64,000 bases of DNA. Origin: Planctomycetota bacterium (lineage in GTDB: Bacteria > Planctomycetota > J058 > JAJDCP01). The stretch lies in NCBI GenBank assembly GCA_029260765.1, contig JAJDCP010000011.1, positions 124,001 to 188,000 of the forward strand. Direction: 5' to 3'. Positions 19,247-27,809 of this stretch are shown one piece after another. Under the pieces are notes generated by a model, which was not told the origin of the DNA, searched no databases, and saw only the letters and a list, made by a program, of their open reading frames with translations. Within the stretch, counting starts at the first letter, position 1. Each line of letters opens with the position of its first letter. Both the position numbers and the translations under genes were made by a program.

Positions 19247-20101
19247 TCAGCAGCGAGCGTCCAACCAGCGCAGCGCACAATCGATCACTTCCTGGCGGTC
19301 GGGCTCACGCTCATTGAAGATCTCATGGCGCAGCTCAGGGAATATGACCAGCGACTTGTCCTCGGAGCCGACCTCAACCACGAAGCGTTCGACGTCGGGC
19401 CGGGAGACCACGATGTCCTCACCCCCGAGCAGGACCAACAGAGGCAGCTCAATCCTGCCAGCTTGCTGGAAGACCGCCTGCTGCGCCTTGCAGGCCTGGA
19501 TGTACCAGCCGCTGGTCGCACGGCCCAGCACCAGCGGGTCCGACTCGTAGCGTGCCATCTCATCCGGATCGTGGCTCAGGCTCTCAGCCGCGATCTCGGT
19601 CGGCAACGAAAAGGTGGGCGCAACCCTTGCCAGAATGCGTGCCGCCAGGTCCTTCAACAGCGGCACCGGCGTGCCGAAGCCGAAGAAAGGGCCCGAGAAC
19701 AGGGCCGCCTCGAAACCGTGCCGGCTGTGAGTCTGCAGGAAGCGGGCTGCCACCAGGCCCCCCATACTGTGGCCCAGCAGAAAGCGGGGCGCCTCAACGC
19801 CCTGCTCGCGGACCATTTCGAGCAACGCTTCGACGTCCGCACCATACTCGTCGAAGTGTTGTACGAAACCCCGCGTACCTGATGAGCGGCCATGTCCGCG
19901 CAAGTCCACGGCCGACACCGCCATCCCTCGCCGATTCAGCTCATCGGCCAGCTTCCAGTAGCGCCCGCAGTGTTCCGCGAAGCCGTGCACCAACACCAAC
20001 TCAGCTCGGATGGTGCCCGAAGGGGCCCAACGTTGTGCGAATAGCCTCGTACCGTCACCGGTCTTCAGCTCGCAGACGCGATGCTCCACCACCGGACCCA
20101 T
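19247..20101 (-). CDS. alpha/beta hydrolase, monoacylglycerol-lipase/lysophospholipase type
   Basis: The 284-residue protein has the serine-hydrolase triad: oxyanion loop LVHGFAEHCGRYWKLADEL, VDLRGHGRSSGTRG, nucleophile S112 in LLGHSMGGLVAARF, acid in LLGGEDIVVSRPDV and His in ELRHEIFNEREPDRQEV. HGFxEHxxRY and the C-terminal RHExxNE are hallmarks of monoglyceride lipase/PldB-like enzymes, which release fatty acids from lysophospholipids or monoglycerides. No signal peptide is seen with the chosen start (ATG 20101, AGGAGG upstream). It is the first gene of the long minus-strand run and is divergent from nrdR over a 185-bp intergenic region; 50 bp separate it from the deoxyhypusine-synthase-like gene. 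Confidence 0.88.
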   Translation of the reverse strand: MGPVVEHRVCELKTGDGTRLFAQRWAPSGTIRAELVLVHGFAEHCGRYWKLADELNRRGMAVSAVDLRGHGRSSGTRGFVQHFDEYGADVEALLEMVREQGVEAPRFLLGHSMGGLVAARFLQTHSRHGFEAALFSGPFFGFGTPVPLLKDLAARILARVAPTFSLPTEIAAESLSHDPDEMARYESDPLVLGRATSGWYIQACKAQQAVFQQAGRIELPLLVLLGGEDIVVSRPDVERFVVEVGSEDKSLVIFPELRHEIFNEREPDRQEVIDCALRWLDARC

Positions 20102-20229
20102 GCTCGTCCTCCTGCCCAACTTCCTGCCACAGCACGCACAGTCTACGCTGCAGTGGGCCTCAGGTCCAGAGCCCTCCACCACTTGCAGCGCTCAGAACAG
20201 GCTCCTGTGGCGACATGCGGGCAGGACCG

Positions 20230-20258
20230 TCGACACATGAGGAGCCAGACAGTAGACT
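20230..20258 (+). promoter_or_regulatory. predicted sigma-70 promoter for nrdR
   Basis: TCGACA (5 of 6 consensus bases) and TAGACT (4 of 6) are separated by exactly 17 bp. The transcription start would fall near 20265, about 20 bp before the nrdR start. Confidence 0.45.
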
Positions 20259-20286
20259 CGGCTCCCCCATCCCGAGAGGTCGCCGC

Positions 20287-20736
20287 ATGCGCTGTCCGTT
20301 CTGCCACATCGACCGTGACAAGGTTGTCGACTCGCGCTCGGCCCAGGACGGGGCAGCCATCCGCCGCCGCCGTGAGTGCCTCGATTGCGGACAGCGTTTC
20401 ACGACCTACGAACGTGTCGACCGCGTGCTGCGGGTGGTCAAGAAGCAAGGCACCCGTGAACCCTTCCGCCGGGACAAGATCCTGCGGGGACTCAAGCGCG
20501 CCTGTGAGAAACGTGCGATCCCCGTCGAACGTCTCGAGGGTCTGTGTGAGGACGTCGAGCGTGACCTGATCGGATCCCAGCTGCGCGAGATCGCGTCCCG
20601 CCATGTCGGTGAGAGGGTGCTCGAGCATCTGAAGTTGATCGACCAGGTTGCCTACGTGCGCTTTGCTTCGGTCTACAGGGAGTTCCAGGACATCCACGAG
20701 TTCGTCGAGGCGATGCGCCCGCTGTTGGAACCTTGA
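20287..20736 (+). CDS. nrdR: Transcriptional repressor NrdR
   Basis: The 149-residue protein is the ATP/dATP-sensing repressor of ribonucleotide reductase genes. The zinc ribbon is intact: C3-P-F-C6 and C31-L-D-C34, with RRRRECLDCGQRFTTYER between and after. The ATP-cone follows from about 46 (KKQGTREPFRRDKILRGLKRACEKR, then VYREFQDIHEFVE). Length is typical. ATG 20287 follows GAGAGG. The stop is 7 bp before the next gene, which itself begins with an ATP-cone, so the two are co-transcribed. No ribonucleotide reductase of class I or II is in the window, so its targets lie elsewhere apart from this operon. Confidence 0.96.
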   Translation: MRCPFCHIDRDKVVDSRSAQDGAAIRRRRECLDCGQRFTTYERVDRVLRVVKKQGTREPFRRDKILRGLKRACEKRAIPVERLEGLCEDVERDLIGSQLREIASRHVGERVLEHLKLIDQVAYVRFASVYREFQDIHEFVEAMRPLLEP

Positions 20737-20743
20737 GCCTGCC

Positions 20744-22624
20744 ATGGACACTCTCAGCAAACGGGACGGCCGCCGCGTCCCCCTCGATAATGCCAAGCTC
20801 TGCCAGTCGATCCGGCGCGCGGCCGAGGCCAGCGGCCACGGCGACCCCAGCCTGGCCCAGGAGCTCGCCGAGGTCGTCAGCCAGCTGCTGGTGGCCGAGC
20901 CCGACGCCCCGCGCAGCACAGAACGGGTCGCTGAGCTGACCGGGTTGGTCTTGCGTGAGACCGGCCACGTCTCGTGGGCCGAAGCCTATCTCAACTTTCG
21001 CGAGCAGCGGCGCCGCCAGAGGGCGCGCTTGATCTTGAGCGGGCCGCTGACAGCCAAGCGCAGCGTCGGCTTCAGCAAGGGACCGCTCCTGCAGGCCCTG
21101 GTTCGCGAGGCACAGCTCAACCAGGGTCTGGCCGAAGAGGTGGCGGCAGCGGTCGAGGACAAGCTGCTGCGCTCGGGCTTGCGGCGCGTCTCGAGCAGCC
21201 TGCTGCGCGAGCTGGCGGATGCAGAGCTGCTCGAGCGCGGCCACACCGCGGCCCTGCGTCGGCATGCCCTGGTCGGCATTCCGCGCGCGGCCATACAGGA
21301 CTGGATGTTCCACGGGGCGGCGCAGCACACCCGCCATCCGGGCCGCCTCCGTGGCCTGCTCGCCGACGCGATCCTCGAACAGTACAGCCTCGACCACCTC
21401 TACACCTCGAGCGCCAGCGAAGCCCATCGCGCGGGTCGCATCCATATCGAAGACAGCGCGCAGAGCCCCTTGCTGCACAGTGCCCTGCTCGACCTCAGGG
21501 TGTTGTTGGAGCGGGGTATCGACGCGGCGGGCTGCCGACTGTCTCCGCCACGCAACCTGTGGCAGTGGCTGAACAACCTGCGTGTAGGACTCGAATTCGC
21601 ACGGGCCCATTGCGCAAGGCGCGTGGGCCTGCCGGCACTCGAATGGCTGGCCGCGCCCCTGGTAGCGGAGGGCCTGTGCAGCCCAGAGGAGCTTGCCGAC
21701 GCCTTGCTCGAGATCCTGCGGACGCCGCTGGCGCATTCGGCGGCCGAGCTGGTGCTCTGTTTCTATCCCGAGCCCCCAGACTTCCTCGCCGCCCTGCGCG
21801 GCCTGGCGGAGCGGCCTCGCCACGACTGCGCCGCGCTGCAAGCTGCGGCGGATGCCTTGCGTAGCGGTTTGTTGCGGGGCATCGCCAGCAACCAGGTGAG
21901 GGTCGTCGTGCGGGCGGCTCCCCGGCCCGACGAGCTGGCCTCGCAGCTCCGCGCGCTGCCTTCCCCCGTCCGGATCTATCAGCGAGATCGCCGTCGGCTG
22001 TCGCGGGCCGAGGGTGTCTGCGGGCTGCCCGGCCCCGCGGCGACGCCGCGGGCCCTGCTGCGGCGTGCGGTCTCGGGTGTCGCCTGTGTGAACCTGCCAC
22101 GGATGGCCTGCGAGGCCGGCCCCGGCGACTGGGACGGCTTCCTTGAGCGAGCCGAGGAGGCGGTCACGCAGTCCCTGCAGGGGCTGGGTCGGCGGCGTCG
22201 ACTGCAGCAGGCCCTGTTCGGCCGCCCCGATCTGCCCTTGTGGAACCTCGGCCAGAGCGACTGGACACCGCTCGATGTCGAGGACTCCGTATCTGTGCTG
22301 GCGCCGACAGGCTTGTCGCAGGCGATCGAGCTGCTGACCGGTGAATGTCCCAGCGAGAACCGCGAAGCTCTGAAACTTGCAGCCCGATTGTTGCAAGCCA
22401 TGCAGAAGCGAGCCCGCGCGAGTGGGCGGAAGCTGGGACTCCATTCGTTGCTCGAGCCAGCCGCGAGCCTCGAGGCTGCCGAACGCTTCCAGGCCCTGGA
22501 CACTGAGCTCGGCCTGCCGGTGGCGGGTGCCTATGAACGGCTCTGGGGTTCCCGACTGTCCCCGCGCCAGCGCCACACCAAGCTGGAGGCCCGCCTGGGG
22601 CTGGCGGGCTGGCAGACGGCCTAG
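20744..22624 (+). CDS. ATP-cone protein resembling a class III ribonucleotide reductase (NrdD) that lacks the glycyl-radical domain
   Basis: The product has 626 residues. Residues 1-90 are an ATP-cone (SKRDGRRVPLDNAKLCQSIRRAAEASG, VSWAEAYLNFREQRRR). From about 220 the sequence follows the NrdD layout: YTSSASEAHRAGRIHIED, comparable to the AHxxGxIHIHD motif; an N-x-L-x-x-x-L-E segment; VACVNLPRMA near 449; then PTGLSQAIELLTGE and LAARLLQAMQKRARASGRKLGLHSLLEPAASLEAAERFQALDTELG. NrdD normally continues about 100 residues with CxxC pairs and an RVCGY-type glycyl-radical motif; this protein stops after GWQTA, so it cannot be a standard enzyme. The second histidine of IHIHD is missing (IHIED). The stop codon TAG is part of the CTAG end of an insertion-like element. 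It is co-transcribed with nrdR. Confidence 0.75.
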   Translation: MDTLSKRDGRRVPLDNAKLCQSIRRAAEASGHGDPSLAQELAEVVSQLLVAEPDAPRSTERVAELTGLVLRETGHVSWAEAYLNFREQRRRQRARLILSGPLTAKRSVGFSKGPLLQALVREAQLNQGLAEEVAAAVEDKLLRSGLRRVSSSLLRELADAELLERGHTAALRRHALVGIPRAAIQDWMFHGAAQHTRHPGRLRGLLADAILEQYSLDHLYTSSASEAHRAGRIHIEDSAQSPLLHSALLDLRVLLERGIDAAGCRLSPPRNLWQWLNNLRVGLEFARAHCARRVGLPALEWLAAPLVAEGLCSPEELADALLEILRTPLAHSAAELVLCFYPEPPDFLAALRGLAERPRHDCAALQAAADALRSGLLRGIASNQVRVVVRAAPRPDELASQLRALPSPVRIYQRDRRRLSRAEGVCGLPGPAATPRALLRRAVSGVACVNLPRMACEAGPGDWDGFLERAEEAVTQSLQGLGRRRRLQQALFGRPDLPLWNLGQSDWTPLDVEDSVSVLAPTGLSQAIELLTGECPSENREALKLAARLLQAMQKRARASGRKLGLHSLLEPAASLEAAERFQALDTELGLPVAGAYERLWGSRLSPRQRHTKLEARLGLAGWQTA

Positions 22625-22781
22625 GAGCCTGTCGGATTACTCGCTTCACAGAGCACTACGGCGGCGGGCCGCTGCCTTCGTTGTCCTCCTCGACGGCCAT
22701 CCGGGCCACCTGCGTCGTCCGCCTCGGCATCGACCCACCGGCGCAGCACTCCGTTTCACTAGTTCTCCGACACACTCCTAG
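22621..22781. mobile_element. MITE-like element with terminal inverted repeats and CTAG ends
   Basis: The 161-bp segment starts CTAGGAGCCTGTCGGATTACT and ends with its imperfect complement (right end read inward: CTAGGAGTGTGTCGGAGAACT; 17 of the 21 positions match). CTAG at both ends could be a target-site duplication. There is no coding capacity inside. The left CTAG supplies the TAG stop of the NrdD-like gene. The remaining intergenic sequence to 22955 shows nothing I recognise. Confidence 0.65.
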
Positions 22782-22955
22782 CAGGAACAAGAATCCAAAA
22801 AAGGTTGTTCTCCAAGTGGAGATTCAATGCTTGCACCCTCTGAACGGGAAACACGCGGGCAGGCCAGCAAAGGTTGACGACGGCCCTCCGGTGTGGGATT
22901 CTCCGCCCTACGACAACTGCGCGGACTGACGTCCGCCTCGCCACGAGGTGCCCCC

Positions 22956-23771
22956 ATGGAACTCACCAGCCTCATCTTCCTCGCCCAGGACGCCACCACG
23001 GAGGCCGCAGGCCCTGGAGCCGGCTCCTACCTGCTGGCAGCCGGAGGCGTGATCGGCGGCCTCGGCTGCTTGATCATGATTTTCGGGCTGTTCAAGAAAC
23101 TGAAGGCCGGCCGGCTTTCCCAGACTCCCTTCGTGCCTACGGCCGAAGCCGCGGACCGTGGCGATGAGGTCGCGGGCGCCAAAGGCGCGATCTCGGTCGA
23201 AGGGGACGTGCAGTGTGAAGAGCCCCTGACCGCACCGGCCAGCGGCGAACCCTGCCTGTACTACGAGCTGGACGTAACCGGCAGCTGGAAAGAAGGCGAC
23301 TCGCGCAAGTCCAAGACCTATGTCAGCGAGAAGGTCTATGCAAACTTCTCTCTCGACGATGGCTCGGGCGCCGTGCAGATCGTGACCGAGAAAGGCGCTT
23401 CCTTCGATCCTCTCGAGCGCACCTTCTCCGAGACCAAAAAGGAAGGCTTCCTGGCCGACCTCAAGGGTCTGGTCGGCAAGAACCAGGTCATGCAATTCGG
23501 TCAGTACGGCTTCCGCAACCCGACCATGAGCAAAGCAGACACCTTCACCTGCACCGAACGGGTCTACAAGACGCACCCCCGGCTGTACGTCTGCGGCAAG
23601 ACCGACAACGGCACGATCACCAAGCCCGGTTGGTCGTCCCTGATGGTCGCCAACAAGACCCGCGACGCTCTGCTCGGCAGCACGATGAAAGCTTCGAAGC
23701 TCGCCCTGACCATCGGCACCATCGCCTTCGGCTTCGGTTTCCTGTTCAGCGGTGTGGGCTTCTTCGTCTGA
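22956..23771 (+). CDS. GIDE-like membrane protein (E3-ligase-GIDE domain type)
   Basis: The 271-residue protein has a transmembrane helix near the N-terminus (AAGGVIGGLGCLIMIFGLFKKL) and another at the C-terminus (LALTIGTIAFGFGFLFSGVGFFV). Between them lies a beta-rich domain resembling the GIDE/PF12483 domain: AISVEGDVQCEEPLTAPASGEPCLYYELDVTG, VYANFSLDDGSGAVQIVTEKGASFD and YKTHPRLYVCGKTDNGTI. In mitochondria this domain belongs to a membrane E3 ligase; bacterial members lack the RING domain and have no known function. ATG 22956 is the first start before the membrane helix; the ribosome site is weak. A VOC-family gene follows after 119 bp. Confidence 0.7.
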   Translation: MELTSLIFLAQDATTEAAGPGAGSYLLAAGGVIGGLGCLIMIFGLFKKLKAGRLSQTPFVPTAEAADRGDEVAGAKGAISVEGDVQCEEPLTAPASGEPCLYYELDVTGSWKEGDSRKSKTYVSEKVYANFSLDDGSGAVQIVTEKGASFDPLERTFSETKKEGFLADLKGLVGKNQVMQFGQYGFRNPTMSKADTFTCTERVYKTHPRLYVCGKTDNGTITKPGWSSLMVANKTRDALLGSTMKASKLALTIGTIAFGFGFLFSGVGFFV

Positions 23772-23890
23772 GCGGCCTCAAAAACAACGCTCGAACCTGG
23801 CGCGCCTGGACCCTTCAAGGGACGGGCGCGCCGACCGCGTGGTCTTCCAACAAACAGACAGCCCACAACTTCCACATCAGGAGACCCACC

Positions 23891-24256
23891 ATGGCAGAGC
23901 AGGCCGCTCATCAGCATCATGCCATCGACTACATCGAGTTCACGGTTGTGGACATGGCCGAGGCCCAGAGCTTCTACGGCGCCGCCTTCGGCTGGAAGTT
24001 CAGCAACTACGGTCCGGACTATGCGGGCATTCAGAAACCCGGCGGCGGGGAAGCTGGCGGCTTGCGGTTGGAAAGTGAGGTGCAGCGCGGCGGACCGTTG
24101 GTCATTCTGTATTCTGAGGATCTGGAGACGTCGCTTGCGCAGGTGCGCGCTGCCGGCGGGACGATCGTCAAGGAGCCGTTCTCCTTTCCCGGCGGCCGAC
24201 GCTTCCAGTTCAAGGACCCGAGCGGAAACGAGCTCGCCGTCTGGGGAGAAGCCTGA
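23891..24256 (+). CDS. VOC-family (glyoxalase-fold) protein
   Basis: The 121-residue single-domain protein has the glyoxalase/bleomycin-resistance fold: AIDYIEFTVVDMAEAQSFYGAAFGWKF, YAGIQKPGGGEAGGL, PLVILYSEDLETSLAQVRAAGGTIVKEPFSFPGGRRFQFKDPSGNELAVWGE. The final DPSGNELAVW block is the conserved last strand with a metal-ligand Glu. Members include dioxygenases, isomerases and resistance proteins; the substrate cannot be told. The start ATG 23891 follows CAGGAGAC. Confidence 0.9.
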   Translation: MAEQAAHQHHAIDYIEFTVVDMAEAQSFYGAAFGWKFSNYGPDYAGIQKPGGGEAGGLRLESEVQRGGPLVILYSEDLETSLAQVRAAGGTIVKEPFSFPGGRRFQFKDPSGNELAVWGEA

Positions 24257-24302
24257 CAGCTTCGGCCTGATCTTCTGTCGGCTCGAGAACTGGAGAGTCA
24301 GA

Positions 24303-25637
24303 GTGCTTGCATTGCCCATTCCCCGTGCGCGGGGAAGTTACACCGGAGGACGCTGGCGCGTCGGGTCCGGGCTCGACGCTGACGTCGAACCCCGAGTCGC
24401 GCGCATTCTGCAGAGCTTCGACGGCCAAAAGGACCTTGTTGCCGTCGCGTCGAGCCTGCGCCCCGCTGTCTCCGCAAAAGAGCTGCGAGAAGTGGTGCAG
24501 CGCGCAGCGCTCTCAGGGCTCCTCGAAGAACCCGACTGGCAACGGCTTCCCATCGAGGTGCTGGGGGAATCGCGGTTTCGATGCCTCGGTTGCGGAACCA
24601 GCTGCCGGTTCGACATCGGTCCACTGCTGCCATCCGACCTCGAACGTCTGGCTGCCCTCGATTTGCGGCGCGTCGGCCACCAAGGGGACTATCTGCGGGA
24701 GATGGAGGTCGCAGGCGTCTCCAGAAGCTTCTTGAAGAAGCACGAGGACGCCTGCGTCTTCTACGACCACGATGCCCGCAACTGCAAGCTACACGCCACC
24801 TTCGGAGCCCAATCCAAACCTCTTGCCTGTCAGGCCTTCCCCGTGCAACTGGCGTTCGGTCCCGGTGGGTTGCGGCTGTCCCTGCGTTCCAGCTGCGCAC
24901 AGCGTATCGAGACTTTCCAGCGCGGCACTCTGCTCAAACAGCAGGAGAGCTGGGTACGGCAGCTGCAGACACTCGGTTGGGGAAAGCAGGGACCGTTCCC
25001 CGTCTGGGTTCTTTTCTTGCCCGAGCAGGCTACTGCCGAGCTCGCGCCTGGTGCGCACATCCCTTTCAGCACCTACGTTCAACTCGAAGGCGCACTGCTC
25101 GAGGCGCTGAGCGATCCCAAGCTCCCGATGGCGGGCGCGCTATGCCAGGGGTTGCGTTTCTTGTATGGCGTGCTGACCGGGCAGCCGGCGCTTGGGGCGC
25201 AGGCTCCCACAGTGCGTGAGCGCGCACGGGGCCGCGAGTGCCTGCGCAACGTGTGCGCGCTGCTGGCCGCTGAGGTGTTTGAGCCCGAGCAGGCGGCCCT
25301 GCTCCGGAGGATCGGCCAGGACGGTGACGCCTCAGCAACCGAGCTCGACGCGCAGGCTGATGGCTTCCTGCGTGAGCTACTCAAACAGGAGATCTGGGGT
25401 TACGAGCCGCTGCGCTGGACGGGCTCCTTTCTGCCTGGTTGCGTGATGCTCGTCATCGCCTGCATCGCCGCCCTTGCGTTGGCACGTGGCGCAGCCGAAC
25501 GCCGGGGTGCGGCAGTCCCCAATGCCGCGGAGATCCACGCTGCCTACAACGGCATCAACCGGATCGTGCTGCGGGTGCAGCCCGACCGCCCCGAGACACT
25601 GCTACCCTTTGCGCAGGGGCCTGTTTTTCCAAGCTAG
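24303..25637 (+). CDS. YkgJ-family cysteine-cluster protein with C-terminal membrane helix
   Basis: The product has 444 residues and is a distant paralogue of the protein at 304-1812. The cysteine cluster reads FRCLGCGTSCRFDIGPL, then DACVFYDHDARNCKLHATFG and SKPLACQAFPVQ, and a late Cys in LRSSCAQR. The overall layout (short N-terminal segment with a DG-x-x-x-L-x-x-x-A block, then the cluster, then a helical C-terminal half) is shared. A hydrophobic segment near the C-terminus (PGCVMLVIACIAALALA) suggests membrane attachment. GTG 24303 is chosen because GGAGAG lies eight bases upstream and the length then matches the paralogue. Biochemical role unknown; metal binding is expected from the family. 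Confidence 0.75.
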   Translation: MLALPIPRARGSYTGGRWRVGSGLDADVEPRVARILQSFDGQKDLVAVASSLRPAVSAKELREVVQRAALSGLLEEPDWQRLPIEVLGESRFRCLGCGTSCRFDIGPLLPSDLERLAALDLRRVGHQGDYLREMEVAGVSRSFLKKHEDACVFYDHDARNCKLHATFGAQSKPLACQAFPVQLAFGPGGLRLSLRSSCAQRIETFQRGTLLKQQESWVRQLQTLGWGKQGPFPVWVLFLPEQATAELAPGAHIPFSTYVQLEGALLEALSDPKLPMAGALCQGLRFLYGVLTGQPALGAQAPTVRERARGRECLRNVCALLAAEVFEPEQAALLRRIGQDGDASATELDAQADGFLRELLKQEIWGYEPLRWTGSFLPGCVMLVIACIAALALARGAAERRGAAVPNAAEIHAAYNGINRIVLRVQPDRPETLLPFAQGPVFPS

Positions 25638-25727
25638 CATCACAACACCCACCTGACGCCCGGGTCTGCGAGGTTCCGGACCACCGATCCAGCCCTCGCC
25701 GGCCGTTTGCTCTTCGCCAAAGGTCAA

Positions 25728-25756
25728 TTGTCGTAAAGCCCTTCGGTCAGTATCAT
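25728..25756 (+). promoter_or_regulatory. predicted sigma-70 promoter
   Basis: TTGTCG and TATCAT (5 of 6 match to TATAAT) are 17 bp apart in an AT-richer patch. The start of transcription near 25763 would give a short leader to the ATG at 25784. Confidence 0.5.
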
Positions 25757-25783
25757 TAGCGTACACGAACGGGGGATTTGACG

Positions 25784-26548
25784 ATGACTGTCAAGGCGCG
25801 TATCACCGACACCGCTCGAAATTTGATCCAGGCCTACTGCCAGAACCACGGGGCGCGGATCGATCCGATCAGCCAGGCGAAAGTCTGCCATAGCGACTTC
25901 AACAAGCTGCGTGTGCATTACAAAGCAACGCTGCGTTGGAAACCGTCCAAGAAATACAAGCGTATCGACAATGTCATCCGCGCGGGGCGCGTTGTGCTGG
26001 CCCTGGGGCAGATGGGCGCGGGGCTTGGAGGAATCCCCACGGGCATGGCTCCCGACGGTGCTCCAGGGGTGGGCGCTCGCGGTGGCGGTGCTTTCGGGAT
26101 GGATGCCGGCATGATGGCCACCGGGCTCGACAAGGCCCATCAGCTCGTCAGCCCCAGCTACCGGCGCTTCAAGCGCGGTTTGCGGGAGAATGAGAACTAC
26201 AAGATGGTGAAGGCCGGCAAGTTCGTGCTGTACTGCATCGTCGTGTTCCAGTTCGTCAAGGGTCGACTGCCGGCCAACACCTGGCCCGACGGCAACGGCG
26301 GCTTCCTGCGGGCAGGCCAGGCGGTCGGCAGGCTGTTCGCGGTCAAGGTCGGTCTGACGGACGGCGCGGGGCAGTACTTCCCGATCCCCGCCACGACGGA
26401 GGATCTGCCCGGGTGTTTCGTAATGCCTGGCCAGGACGCGATGGATGGAGTGGCTTGGAACACCAAGAACAACATCAACCTGTACGTGGGCCAGGATCTG
26501 GAGAACGGCCCGCAGCTGATTCCCCTCGCCTGGCAGGATGTGGTATAG
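25784..26548 (+). CDS. hypothetical protein
   Basis: The 254-residue protein is of no family I recognise. It starts MTVKARITDTARNLIQAYCQ after GGGGGA. A Gly/Met-rich stretch at about 70-115 (GQMGAGLGGIPTGMAPDGAPG and GGGAFGMDAGMMATGL) may be a flexible or membrane-active region. The C-terminal part (KAGKFVLYCIVVFQFVKGRLP, TTEDLPGCFVMPGQDAMDGVAWNT, INLYVGQDLENGPQLIPLAWQD) looks like a beta-sheet domain. No signal peptide. It has its own promoter and is isolated from the neighbours, with a 113-bp repeat element downstream. Confidence 0.6.
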   Translation: MTVKARITDTARNLIQAYCQNHGARIDPISQAKVCHSDFNKLRVHYKATLRWKPSKKYKRIDNVIRAGRVVLALGQMGAGLGGIPTGMAPDGAPGVGARGGGAFGMDAGMMATGLDKAHQLVSPSYRRFKRGLRENENYKMVKAGKFVLYCIVVFQFVKGRLPANTWPDGNGGFLRAGQAVGRLFAVKVGLTDGAGQYFPIPATTEDLPGCFVMPGQDAMDGVAWNTKNNINLYVGQDLENGPQLIPLAWQDVV

Positions 26549-26717
26549 GGCGGACTGCTGCTCGGTGCTGGGCTGAGACCCGCGAAAAAATGGAGCCATG
26601 TGAACCTACCAGCCCGACCCCAGAGCTCCTGACACGGGTTCGATGCAAAGGGGCTGGAGGGATTTTGGCGGCTACTATCCGTTGCGACCGCTGGCTGTAC
26701 CGAATCGAAGCCGTCTT

Positions 26718-26830
26718 CTGTAGCGGCGCTCTGTGAGCGCCGGAAGGAGCTCTGGCGGAGGTTGTATCCAGAGGCTCTGGGTTCACCATACGGATCGATC
26801 ATCTCGTCGGTCATAGACCGACGCTACAGG
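26718..26830 (-). repeat. 113-bp dispersed palindromic repeat, copy 1 (inverted relative to 58-kb copies)
   Basis: The element starts CTGTAGCG and ends CGCTACAG. It holds two hairpins: CGGCGCTCTGTGAGCGCCG near the left end and CGTCGGTCATAGACCGACG near the right end, joined by about 60 bp of less conserved sequence. The same 113-bp design occurs at 57943-58055 and 58068-58180. It lies in the 358-bp gap between two plus-strand genes; the rest of the gap shows nothing else I can name. Confidence 0.85.
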
Positions 26831-26906
26831 CGGCTCTCAGCAGATCGAATGCATCGACCAAACCTGATCGAAGGTCCCGGAGCGAAGTCTCAATCAAGAG
26901 TTGCCC

Positions 26907-27767
26907 ATGTCAAGAGCTCCCGACCCCGACACCACCCGGATCAAGACCCGCGCTCTGGAGCTCGCCTGCCTGAGCTGGGGGACGGGTCCCCTGGTCGTAA
27001 TGATCCACGGTTTTCCCGACACGCCACGGACCTGGGACCTGATCGGACCGCGGGTCGCCGCCGAGGGTTTTCGTGTGGTCGCGCCCTACACCCGCGGCAT
27101 TGCTCCCAGCGAGATCCCGGCCGACGGGGACTACCGCAATGACACGCTGGGGCAGGATGTGCTCGATCTCATCGAGGCACTCGGGGAAGAATCCGCCATC
27201 GTGGTGGGACACGACTTTGGGGCAGCCGCGGCGTACACAGCTGCGGGAGTGGGGCCCGAGCGGGTGTCGCGGCTGGTGACGTTGGCGATTCCCCATCCCG
27301 CCACGCTCAAGCCCAGCCTGGGTGGGCTCTGGCGGGCCCGCCACTTCTTGAGCCACAAGCTGCCCGGCGCAGCGCGACGGTTCGCGGCCCGGGACTTCGC
27401 CCAGATGCGGACGCTGTATGAACGTTGGTCGCCGGGCTTCGCCTGGCCGGAAGCAGAATTCGAGCACGCCAAGAACGCCTACAGCGCCCCTGGCTGTACG
27501 GACGCTGCCATGGGCTACTACCGATGCCTGCGTTTTTCAGCCAGTCCGGGGCTGCGTACACGGATCGCGGTGCCGACGTTGATTCTCGGTGGCCTGTCCG
27601 ATGGTGTGGCTTCCGCAGCGGACTTCGAGGCGAGCCGTTCGCGGTTTACGGGCCCGATCGAGGTGCGGATGCTGCCGGGCGGGCACTTCCTGCACCGTGA
27701 GCACCCCGAGCCTTGCCTGGAGGTCTTGCTGCCCTTCTTGAAAGGGCAGGCTTCTCAACCGGCTTGA
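26907..27767 (+). CDS. alpha/beta hydrolase, epoxide-hydrolase-like
   Basis: The 286-residue protein has the alpha/beta-hydrolase core: oxyanion HGFPDTPRTWDLIG, PYTRGIAPSEIP, a nucleophile elbow GHDFGAAAAY with Asp (about D103) rather than Ser, and the catalytic His in MLPGGHFLHREHPE. Asp nucleophile plus HGFP points to epoxide hydrolase or haloalkane dehalogenase-type chemistry; the cap region (about 140-210) has tyrosines in TLYERW and AMGYYRCLRF that could be the epoxide-opening residues. Start ATG 26907 has only a weak AAGAG site. Single gene, no clear operon. Confidence 0.85.
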   Translation: MSRAPDPDTTRIKTRALELACLSWGTGPLVVMIHGFPDTPRTWDLIGPRVAAEGFRVVAPYTRGIAPSEIPADGDYRNDTLGQDVLDLIEALGEESAIVVGHDFGAAAAYTAAGVGPERVSRLVTLAIPHPATLKPSLGGLWRARHFLSHKLPGAARRFAARDFAQMRTLYERWSPGFAWPEAEFEHAKNAYSAPGCTDAAMGYYRCLRFSASPGLRTRIAVPTLILGGLSDGVASAADFEASRSRFTGPIEVRMLPGGHFLHREHPEPCLEVLLPFLKGQASQPA

Positions 27768-27809
27768 ACCTCAGCGGCCCGGACGCAGAGGGCAGCCGCC
27801 GACCTCACG

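Noticed and set aside
24303..25637. flagellin lysine methylase (FliB)
   Set aside because: The cysteine cluster family fits, but there are no flagellar genes in the window and the rest of the protein does not clearly resemble FliB.
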